From Thermoplasmatota archaeon (GTDB lineage: Archaea > Thermoplasmatota > Penumbrarchaeia > Penumbrarchaeales > Penumbrarchaeaceae): a stretch of DNA of 12,974 nucleotides. Under the pieces are notes generated by a model. It had not been told where the DNA came from and searched no databases. It saw only the letters and a list, made by a program, of their open reading frames with translations. Position 1 is the first letter of the stretch; each line of letters starts with the position of its first letter. This document shows positions 1 to 6,800 of this stretch, one piece after another. The DNA lies in assembly GCA_030591285.1 (NCBI GenBank), contig JAUVBH010000015.1:1-12974 (forward strand), written 5' to 3'. A program made the position numbers and the translations under genes.

Positions 1-1209
1 CTTCTTTGGAGGCAGACCTTTCCCTTCCTTTGGTTGAAGGGATATCAACTTCTCCTTTTCAGCGATCTTTCTCTGCCGATCCTCCATGCGCTCCTTCTTC
101 CTCTCGGCTCTACGGGCCCTTGCCAGTTCCCTTCTTTGTGGATTGGAGACAATGTGATAGATCGCGATGAAGCCTGGTTCTGCGATCCTCCTTTTCCTCA
201 TTGTCAATGGATTGATCCCGAAGTTGAAAAGGACAAGTGCCATTGCAAGATACATCGTGATAGCCCACATCCATGGAACGTATAGAAAATCGATACCGTT
301 CACCTGTATGAAGATCCCTGTTTCATATTCAACCGGTACATCAAGAAGCCCATCTTTAACCTGATATGTAGAATAGAATGAACTGGCCAATATCGAGAAA
401 TCGTACATTTCCATATGATATTTCGGTTGGATCACCCTTGGTGCCGTTATCTTTATCCTGGCGGAACCTTCAGAATCCGGTCCGATGTCAATGACGGTGT
501 TCTCAAATTCAAAGATCCACCCGGATTTTGCATATGCAAGTTCCCCAGGTATTGATAGTTCAACCCTCTCGAAACCGTTCCCACTGTTTCGCACGAGGCA
601 TGTGATCCATCCAGATGAGCCTGGAGAGATTACGAGCATTACGGGGTCGAAGGTCATCTGGAGATAATGATATGGTCTAACGTTCACAAATAATGGATAA
701 TGTGGAATATCACCTGAAGCGAAAGGGGTCGGTGCATCGTCCTGGTATTTTGCGAACCATTCCCCCCAAACCGTGACGTTCACAAGAGGACTTACGCCTG
801 TTGAATATTTAGTCATAGGGCTGATCTGTATATTGACCTTTATGGGATAATGGTAAAGTTTTGACTGGGGTTCTATATCAATGAGCTGTGGAAATACAGA
901 TCCGACGACCTGTGGATGATCTGAACTGAAGTGAAGATTGATGAATATCCTCGTTCTAAGCAATCTTGCTGATCGATAGAACTCTAGAGTGCCATCGAGG
1001 ATCACTGCTCCGGTCTTTCCGGGACCTGTCTCGATCTCCACAAGGTTCCCGAGCCTGAAGCTCTGCTCACTGGCAAAACTGAATTGTGCTGAGATAGGAA
1101 GGATAGCATCTGCTTCTTCGGTGGAATTATCATAAAGAACGAAGGCTGAGAATATCAGAAGTATCAACAGTGACAATGCGAAGGCAGCCCTGCCCCTCCT
1201 GTACACCAT
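1..1209 (-). CDS. Membrane-anchored surface protein with NEW3-like domain (3' end outside window)
   Basis: An open frame of 403 codons runs from the ATG at 1207-1209 to the window edge without a stop, so the C-terminus is missing. A GAGGTGAG Shine-Dalgarno lies 4-5 nt upstream of the ATG and supports this start. Residues 8-26 are hydrophobic after a basic N-terminus (signal anchor or signal peptide). Residues about 35-305 are a beta-rich ectodomain. Around 206-221 it has the N-S-G-N-G pattern seen in NEW3/COG1470 alpha-galactosidase-associated beta-sandwich domains, the same signature as in the giant protein at 3886-10119. Residues 309-331 form a second membrane helix. Residues 336-403 are very rich in Arg, Lys and Glu and look like a cytoplasmic coiled coil. 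The gene begins 26 nt after the DUF211 stop, so the two are probably cotranscribed. It is likely an envelope or surface protein facing outward between two membrane anchors. The exact function is unknown; a cleaved signal peptide is the alternative topology. Confidence 0.85.
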   Translation of the reverse strand, partial: MVYRRGRAAFALSLLILLIFSAFVLYDNSTEEADAILPISAQFSFASEQSFRLGNLVEIETGPGKTGAVILDGTLEFYRSARLLRTRIFINLHFSSDHPQVVGSVFPQLIDIEPQSKLYHYPIKVNIQISPMTKYSTGVSPLVNVTVWGEWFAKYQDDAPTPFASGDIPHYPLFVNVRPYHYLQMTFDPVMLVISPGSSGWITCLVRNSGNGFERVELSIPGELAYAKSGWIFEFENTVIDIGPDSEGSARIKITAPRVIQPKYHMEMYDFSILASSFYSTYQVKDGLLDVPVEYETGIFIQVNGIDFLYVPWMWAITMYLAMALVLFNFGINPLTMRKRRIAEPGFIAIYHIVSNPQRRELARARRAERKKERMEDRQRKIAEKEKLISLQPKEGKGLPPKK

Positions 1210-1235
1210 TTTACTCACCTCTGTTTTCCTCCTTC

Positions 1236-1526
1236 TTATCTGTCCTGGGGTGTGTCAACCTCCTCGATTATCTCCTCACCCGCATATATCGCATCGATTG
1301 AGTGAACGGATCCAGCCATCTCTTCTATGGCCTTCCTGATAATATTGTATTTGAAGTTGAATCCCTCAATAATGACCTTGATATTCTCTGTCTCCTGGTC
1401 AACCTCGTTGAGGAATATGGACACTCCGGAGACGTGTTTCAACTCCGAAAGTCGCTCTGCATATTCGACTATGTCGGGTTTGTGTGGTTTCAAAACATCA
1501 AGGACTATCTTTCGCAGGTTGGACAA
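1236..1526 (-). CDS. DUF211 family protein
   Basis: The 96-residue product matches the DUF211 (COG1888) family in length and motifs: the start R-K-I-V-L-D-V-L-K-P-H, then E-x-A-x-x-L-S, V-D-x-E-T-E-N-I-K-V-I-I-E-G and the A-G-E-E-I-I-E-E end. Family members are small soluble ferredoxin-like alpha/beta proteins found mainly in euryarchaea; their biochemical role is not established. The start codon is TTG (CAA at 1524-1526 on the plus strand), supported by a GGGAGG Shine-Dalgarno about 7 nt upstream and by the family's usual N-terminus. The nearest upstream ATG is out of frame, and the next in-frame Met (residue 70) would destroy the domain. It is the first gene of a two-gene minus-strand operon with the membrane protein at 1-1209. 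Confidence 0.9.
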   Translation of the reverse strand: MSNLRKIVLDVLKPHKPDIVEYAERLSELKHVSGVSIFLNEVDQETENIKVIIEGFNFKYNIIRKAIEEMAGSVHSIDAIYAGEEIIEEVDTPQDR

Positions 1527-1581
1527 TGTTTTGCCTCCCTTTCCGAAACATTTTTTAGGACTGTGGCTGTATTAGGCAGTG

Positions 1582-1590
1582 CTATATAAA
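1582..1590 (-). promoter_or_regulatory. TATA-box promoter of the DUF211 operon
   Basis: The minus strand reads TTTATATAG here, a good archaeal TATA box. With the usual spacing of about 25-27 nt, transcription would start near 1558-1560. That leaves a leader of roughly 30 nt that contains the GGGAGG ribosome-binding site of the TTG start at 1526. Inferred from sequence only. Confidence 0.6.
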
Positions 1591-1609
1591 AGAGTTGGGT
1601 AACCACCCT

Positions 1610-1624
1610 CGAAACGATTTATCT
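1610..1624 (+). promoter_or_regulatory. BRE/TATA promoter of the small membrane protein
   Basis: The plus strand has a purine-rich BRE-like CGAAAC followed by GATTTATCT, a plausible BRE plus TATA box. It lies about 35-45 nt before the ATG at 1659, so the transcript would start near 1645. The AGGTG ribosome-binding site at 1648-1652 would then be in a very short leader. A perfect dyad follows the box directly (see 1624-1636). Confidence 0.5.
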
Positions 1625-1636
1625 GGACCCGGTCCA
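1624..1636. promoter_or_regulatory. 13-bp perfect dyad, candidate operator
   Basis: TGGACC and GGTCCA flank a single C, giving a perfect 6+1+6 inverted repeat. It sits between the TATA-like box (ending about 1624) and the expected transcription start (about 1645) of the gene at 1659. Archaeal repressors often bind at this position to block preinitiation-complex or polymerase access. The regulatory role is inferred from symmetry and position; no cognate regulator is identified. Confidence 0.35.
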
Positions 1637-1658
1637 ATAATATTGATAGGTGTAACAA

Positions 1659-2045
1659 ATGGAGAGTGAGCCGTCGTTCATCAAAGGATCCCTGATAACG
1701 CTCGGTTTGTACCTACTTGCGATCCCTATTGGAGTGATACCCCTTGTAGGACCGGTCCTTGCTATCACCCTCGTTCCCTACCTGGCAGCTGCTCTCGGAG
1801 CCCGTTGGGCGGATCCAAAGGAGCGACTCCCACTGGCAGTAACATGTTCAATGATCTGGAGTGCAATGGTCACCCTGGTCCTTGTATTGATCATGAGGTC
1901 CGTTGCAACAATCTCCCCGGGTGGGTTCAATATGGGAAGTCTTGCATGGACCTTGATAATCGTCCTGTGGATATTCAACATCATATTCACTATGCTTGGA
2001 GCACTTTATCCCTGGAGAGATCCCTTCAGGGAGCTGGAAGGATAA
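1659..2045 (+). CDS. Small multi-pass membrane protein, unknown function
   Basis: The 128-residue product is mostly hydrophobic. Likely membrane segments are at residues 8-27, 28-48 (these two may form a Gly/Pro-containing hairpin around I-P-L-V-G-P), 58-79 and 93-117. A short charged loop (W-A-D-P-K-E-R) lies near residues 50-56 and the polar C-terminus ends in E-L-E-G. The AGGTG ribosome-binding site 6 nt before the ATG fixes the start. I do not recognise a named family with confidence; the glycine-rich hairpin resembles small DUF5518-like archaeal membrane proteins, but this is only an impression. Transcription is divergent from the DUF211 operon. Its stop lies 9 nt from the stop of the convergent zinc-ribbon gene, and a T-run at 2046-2050 could terminate it. 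Confidence 0.75.
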   Translation: MESEPSFIKGSLITLGLYLLAIPIGVIPLVGPVLAITLVPYLAAALGARWADPKERLPLAVTCSMIWSAMVTLVLVLIMRSVATISPGGFNMGSLAWTLIIVLWIFNIIFTMLGALYPWRDPFRELEG

Positions 2046-2054
2046 TTTTTCCAA

Positions 2055-3197
2055 CTACTGCAGAGGAGCAGTTGGTGGTTGTTGCTGTAATTGAACTTGA
2101 GGAGCTTCAGCCGGAGCATTCTGAGCCACCATTGCAGGAGCAGGTTGTGGAACTGCCATAGGCGGGGCCTGCGAAGAAGCTTCAAACTGTTGAACTGGTT
2201 GTGGGGCAGCTTCCGCAGCTGGTGGGAATGCTGAGGCATCTCCAGCTATCTCTTGAGGTGGATAGGCTGTCTGGTCCAAAGGTGCTGCAGGAACTGGTTG
2301 CGGTTGATTTGGATCAACAGGGACCGCCTCGCCAGGTTGGATCTGTGCATGTCCTATTCCATCAGAGGCCCACTTCTGCTGTTGCTGCTGGGATTCCATC
2401 TGTCTCCTGGCGGCTTCCCTGAGCATCAACTGCTGTCTCCTGAACTCTTTGTCCTCCTCCATGAGCCGCTCCATTGACCTATCAGCCTTTCCCACCAGAC
2501 CAAAGGTCAGGATAGCTGCACCGGCCAAGAACATCAAGAAGCCTGGGAGGATGAATATCCACCCGGCTGAGAACCATCCACTTCCACCCCAGCCTGCTTT
2601 TCCCATGCTGACGGCCCTTAGTTCGCCGAAATCGTTCCTTTCGGATTTCACCTTGATAAGGACCTGATCACCAACATCACCGAATTTCTCTTCGGAATAC
2701 ACCCATACATCAGGTTCTAGGGCAGTGTTTGCATCATCATCGGCCCTTTCCCTCTTGTCCACACCATCACCATCGATCTCGACAGCATAGTAGGTAGCCT
2801 CATATCCATAGCTCTGAAGCTGGGCCTGCTCCCCATCTTTGACGATCAAGGTGATCTCACCGAACAGATATTCTTCTCCACCGGGAACATCGTAATGAAG
2901 AGAGCCCTGTTCCGTATATGGCTCGATGTCCGTCGGGGAAAAAACCCACATCATGAATATTAGAAATAGGATGACCGCCAAGAATACCCCCACCACGCCA
3001 ACAATTCCCCCTCCTCCGATCAGAACTGGATTCCTGATCCTTTCCACCTTCAACGTAGAAAGCTTGGCCTGGACATCTTCCTCGGAGATCTGTGGGATCT
3101 CCTCACCAGGTATGTATACAAGGGGAGAACCGCAAAATGAACACTTCTTGACATCTCCGTAGTTATTCCTTCCGCATTTGGGACATCTGGACGTCAT
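2055..3197 (-). CDS. Zinc-ribbon membrane protein with Pro/Gln-rich tail
   Basis: The 380-residue product begins with a cytoplasmic zinc ribbon (C5-x-x-C8 and C19-x-x-C22). A linker and a Gly-rich first membrane helix follow (about 57-86). Residues about 87-208 form an outward-facing region rich in acidic and aromatic residues, and a second membrane helix spans about 209-236. Residues 238-275 are highly charged and Gln-rich and probably form a coiled coil. Residues 281-380 are a disordered Pro/Ala/Gln tail. The ATG at 3195-3197 is preceded by GGAGGTG with about 6 nt spacing. Both ends should be cytoplasmic. The function is unknown. Domain order suggests a membrane scaffold or sensor that uses the ribbon and sticky tail for protein contacts, which is inference. 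It is convergent with the gene at 1659 and divergent from the small ORF at 3258. Confidence 0.9.
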   Translation of the reverse strand: MTSRCPKCGRNNYGDVKKCSFCGSPLVYIPGEEIPQISEEDVQAKLSTLKVERIRNPVLIGGGGIVGVVGVFLAVILFLIFMMWVFSPTDIEPYTEQGSLHYDVPGGEEYLFGEITLIVKDGEQAQLQSYGYEATYYAVEIDGDGVDKRERADDDANTALEPDVWVYSEEKFGDVGDQVLIKVKSERNDFGELRAVSMGKAGWGGSGWFSAGWIFILPGFLMFLAGAAILTFGLVGKADRSMERLMEEDKEFRRQQLMLREAARRQMESQQQQQKWASDGIGHAQIQPGEAVPVDPNQPQPVPAAPLDQTAYPPQEIAGDASAFPPAAEAAPQPVQQFEASSQAPPMAVPQPAPAMVAQNAPAEAPQVQLQQQPPTAPLQ

Positions 3198-3227
3198 ACC
3201 GGCACCTCCCCCCCGATGTTACTCTAA

Positions 3228-3246
3228 ACTAAATATATTTTTATCC
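3228..3246. promoter_or_regulatory. Shared AT-rich divergent promoter
   Basis: The 60-bp spacer between the start codons at 3197 and 3258 holds one A/T-only block (TAAATATATTTTTAT). It can serve as a TATA box in both directions. On the minus strand it would start a transcript near 3210, just before the GGAGGTG of the zinc-ribbon gene. On the plus strand it lies about 20-27 nt from the ATG at 3258, which would give a leaderless mRNA. Overlapping use would couple or make exclusive the two transcripts. Inferred from spacing. Confidence 0.5.
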
Positions 3247-3257
3247 GCACGCCTTGT

Positions 3258-3482
3258 ATGATCGATACCGTGCAAAGCGATGATATCGAAAAAATTGACC
3301 CTATTCTGAGGGACATCATCCCCTACTGTTCGGATATTCCATTTATCAGGGAAGAATATGAAAAATCAAGAAGGACAGATGATCCTGCGGGCTATCTGGA
3401 CAGGAGAATAAATGAAGAGAATGGGAGCAGAAATGTTGATCTTAAGATCCTGCATAGCAGGTTCTTGAGGTCGCATCTTTGA
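3258..3482 (+). CDS. Small hypothetical protein (74 aa)
   Basis: A 74-residue, charged, soluble product with no membrane segment and several D/E and R/K clusters; one Cys near residue 24. I recognise no family. Support for it being real: a TATA-like block about 20-27 nt upstream fits a leaderless start at the ATG, the strand has no competing longer frame, and the ORF fills exactly the gap between a divergent promoter and the UPF0147 stop, ending 4 nt from it. Against: there is no Shine-Dalgarno and the length is short enough to occur by chance. Its composition (many Asp, Glu, Arg, Ile) resembles a genuine archaeal protein. Confidence 0.55.
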   Translation: MIDTVQSDDIEKIDPILRDIIPYCSDIPFIREEYEKSRRTDDPAGYLDRRINEENGSRNVDLKILHSRFLRSHL

Positions 3483-3486
3483 ATGA

Positions 3487-3750
3487 TCAGGACCTTATTG
3501 ATTCCAGAATGCTGGTTGCATTCCAGATAAGGGTTCGTGCATGTAGGGGAATGTTGGGATCGTTGGAGAGCTCTTCAAGGGTGGATACGACGCTTGCACA
3601 CCTGAGATCAAGGGCTTCCTTCTCTCCGAATAACCTCTCCTTGGAATCCTTTGCTCCTTTCCTTATGTTCCTGGGGACCGAGGTATCCTCAGCAAGCATA
3701 TCAAGGTAAGCTGAGACCTGTTCTAACTTCTTGTTCACGGTATCGGACAT
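3487..3750 (-). CDS. UPF0147 family protein
   Basis: The 87-residue product matches UPF0147 (COG1698), a short, mostly alpha-helical family conserved across archaea. Visible hallmarks are V-P-R-N-I-R-K-G-A near residues 25-33 and the closing E-L-S-N-D-P-N-I-P-L-H-A-R-T-L-I-W-N segment with S-I-L-E-S at the end. Its molecular function is unknown. The ATG at 3748-3750 follows a strong GGAGGT with TTTAAA spacing. It has its own promoter, directly after the terminator of the giant surface-protein gene, so it is probably transcribed independently. Confidence 0.92.
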   Translation of the reverse strand: MSDTVNKKLEQVSAYLDMLAEDTSVPRNIRKGAKDSKERLFGEKEALDLRCASVVSTLEELSNDPNIPLHARTLIWNATSILESIRS

Positions 3751-3800
3751 TTTAAAACCTCCATCACCAGCACGAATACGAGAGGTGTCATTGTTGTCAT

Positions 3801-3812
3801 CTATAAATAGAT
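3801..3812 (-). promoter_or_regulatory. TATA-box promoter of the UPF0147 gene
   Basis: The minus strand reads CTATTTATAG with an A-rich BRE-like AAGAAAT just upstream. A start about 25 nt downstream (near 3780) would leave a leader of about 30 nt carrying the GGAGGT ribosome-binding site. The box lies only about 17 nt beyond the U-tract that ends the upstream transcript. Confidence 0.6.
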
Positions 3813-3828
3813 TTCTTAGTTGAAAAGA

Positions 3829-3865
3829 AAAATAAAAAAGGGGAAAGGGCTGGAGCCCTTTCCCC
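3829..3865 (-). terminator. Hairpin plus U-tract terminator of the giant gene
   Basis: On the minus strand GGGGAAAGGGCT and AGCCCTTTCCCC form perfect 12-nt arms separated by 2 nt (3840-3865). In practice this is a stem of about 10-11 bp with a small loop. It is followed at once by TTTTTTATTTTTC (3827-3839). It begins 20 nt after the stop codon at 3886. The form is that of a bacterial intrinsic terminator; archaeal termination usually needs only the U-tract, so the stem may also stabilise the 3' end of a very long mRNA. Confidence 0.85.
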
Positions 3866-3885
3866 GGGTTGTGGGTGTTGTTGGT

Positions 3886-6800
3886 TCACTTCTTCTTTTC
3901 TGGTATAACCAGTGTCACACCACACTCTTTGCATGGGATCTCGGCGGGCCTCTGATTGATCGAGACAACCTGCTGGGTCATACACTTGGGGCACTGAACC
4001 TTCACGTTCTCCTTCTTAGCAGCTTTTGCCTCTCCACCTGGAGCAGGGACAGGAGCGAGTTTTCCAGGAGCTGATGGAAGTCCGACCGCACCTGATGATG
4101 CCACTGGGGCCCCACCGGCCTCTTTGATGACCTTCCTTGGACCACCAGGACCACCACCGGCCTTCATCTTGGCGATGATCTCCTCGAGTTCCTTCACTTC
4201 ACGGTTCTTGTTCACTGCAAGGAATATCACCACGAAGATGATGATCAGGAGGATCGCAATGAGAATTCCGATCACCCAGACATTTCCAATAAGTTCACCA
4301 ATATCGAAGACAGAGATGCTCTTCTTCTTCTCAACCTCATTGTTGTCCGTGTCCTGCTCGATGAGAAGGTCTCCCTCATTCACCTTAGCAACAAGCTTGT
4401 GGTCCCCTGTCCCAGGTTTCCATTCGAAGGTGAAGTTGGCCTTTCCATCCTTTGGAATGTTCATCTTGTCGGTCCTGTAGGACTTGGTGCCGTCATATAG
4501 AACGACTTCCACATCTTCTGCATTACCGGTTCCAGTGTTGTAGACCGTTACGGTCACTTCATTTACCACGTTTGCCGTTGGGCTGGAGGGTATTATCAGT
4601 GAATTATCCCTGAGCACAAGTTCTGGAACTTCAGCATTGATGTAGACGTTGAAGATCTCCTTGTCCTTCTTTCCCTGAGTAGAGCCATCATCGGGGATAA
4701 CCTCGAACTTCAAGGACTGGGATCCGAAGACAAAGCCATCGGTTGGGAAGAAGCTTATGGTGATGGTGATCGTCTTCTCATCACCCATTGACACCGGAAC
4801 GTGGGTCGAAGAGACGGATATCTCCCAACCGGTAGGTGCTGAGGGCTTCTTGATGTAGAAGGTGTCATCCTTGTTCCCGTTGTTCTGGATGGTCACCTCG
4901 ATCTCAAGGTCATCTTCATCGTTCACATCCCAATTATTGTAGCTGCCGAGTTCTCCTCCATCAACTATCTCTGAGATGGTTGCATCGAACTCCTGTTCAA
5001 CATCAACCTCGAAATCCAGGGTGACCGGTGCAGCATCGCGGTCTCCTTTTGATTCAACTTCAATTGTGAAGTCGTAGGTATCCGCTTCGATCTCATCGGG
5101 ATCGTTGACCTCTTCAAGATCAGGGATGGTGATGTTCAACCAGAGCCAGGCCTCGTTATCGGCGCCCATCGGTCCAAGCGTGACCTCATAGGCTTGAAGT
5201 TCAGCCCAGTCATCCTTGGATCCCTTCACATCAAGATAGAAGGTATCCTGGATGTTCGCTCTGTTCTCGATCTTGAACCGATATGAGATCATTTCACCAG
5301 GTTTGGCCTCTTCGGTGTCATCTTCTGTCTCAAGTTCATGATCGTATGATTCCTTGACCTCAACTGTCAGGGTGATACTGATCGTTGCCTTGTCCTGTTC
5401 TGCCCTGGTGGAAGCATCACGAACAATGTTCAGTTCGAACGTATAGATGCCAGCAAGTGCGTCTTCGTTGTCATCAGGGATCCTGACCGTCAGGGTGAAG
5501 GTCTTTTCATCGTTGGTCCTTCCCTTGGCGTCCAGGGATAGCTTGGAGTTGGAAAGGGTAGCCCAATCATCTGTCTCCCTCTCGACGATCTCAAGCCTGA
5601 AGGTGTCGTCATCATTTCCAAGATTGATCAGCTTGAGGTCGAATACTATATCGTCTCCGACATCTCCCTTGATCTCTTCCTTATCAGCCTCGACATCAAC
5701 ACCATAGACCTGGTCAACATCGATGGTGAACTCTTTCCACTCGGTGGCATAGTCTCCATCAACAACACTGAAACCGCCTCCTTCACCTCTTGAGATCCAC
5801 CTCAGTTCAAAGGAGTATTTTCCGGTGAGTGTGTCTGCATCAAGAACAACCTGGATCTGGAAGTGCTCTGTGTCACCGCCCCCAACGTCGCTAATGATAT
5901 TCCCGCCGCTTGGGTTGTTCCCGGATACTGGATACAGGAACTCGATCTCGAATGGGAGGTCCTCTTTCGTATCCAGTTGGAAGTCATCTTCACTGGTTCC
6001 GGTATTGGTTATCTCCACGGTAAAGAAAGCGTTGACCAAGGTTGGATCTGATGCATCCACAGATGTTTTACCCAGGTCGTATCCGCCGATCTCTGCCCCG
6101 TATGCCTTCTTGATGGTCACGGTTAGCTTCAGAGGCTCGGAATATTTGTTCTCCGGTGCGGTATCTCCCTCTGAATAAGCCCAGATGTAGCTGACAATAT
6201 CAGCAGGATCGTAGCTGTTGTCAGAGACCCTGAGAGTTACAGTGATGGTCTCGGATTGTCCCTTCGCAATAGATCCTGTAACCTTCTTGCTCAGAATGAC
6301 CCAATCCGGTTGGTCTGAGAATTGGCCAGAAGTCCCCATTGCATCCCAAGTTGCCTGGTCTACACCGGCTGGTTTCACCATGCTGGACTTGAGGACCTGT
6401 ATCTTGAATGTGTCAGTAGCTTCTCCCTTGTTCCTGACCTGGACCTCGAAATCCACCTCGGTGTTCTTCTCGTCCACATCAGGGATCATCTCCTTCTTCT
6501 CCTCACTGGTAACCAGTTCAACATCCCTGTTGGGCAGGACATCGATCTTCAATGCCATCGTATCTGTCTGAGCATCGTCACCCTTTGAGGTTGCCTTGAG
6601 GGTAAATGTGACCTCTCCGGCCGAAGCCGAGATGTCCACAAGGATGGTTACCCAGATGTTCTTTGCACCCTCAACATTCATGTCATCAATGGAGGTCTGT
6701 GGGTTGGTCACAAGACTTCCCTCAAAACCGAAGTCGATCCAATCGGACTTTGTGGATGCCACCTCGATATCGAAACCGTCGATGGTATTGCCGATGTTCT

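Noticed and set aside
34..667. Plus-strand open frames at the left edge
   Set aside because: They are shadows of the continuous 403-codon minus-strand frame, which has a ribosome-binding site, membrane segments and a NEW3-like motif.
2380..2400. CTG/TTG-rich tract resembling a triplet microsatellite
   Set aside because: It simply encodes the run of five glutamines in the cytoplasmic tail of the zinc-ribbon protein. It is short and interrupted.
3479..3709. Plus-strand open frame opposite UPF0147
   Set aside because: The minus frame is a recognised conserved family with a strong ribosome-binding site; the plus frame has neither family nor signal.
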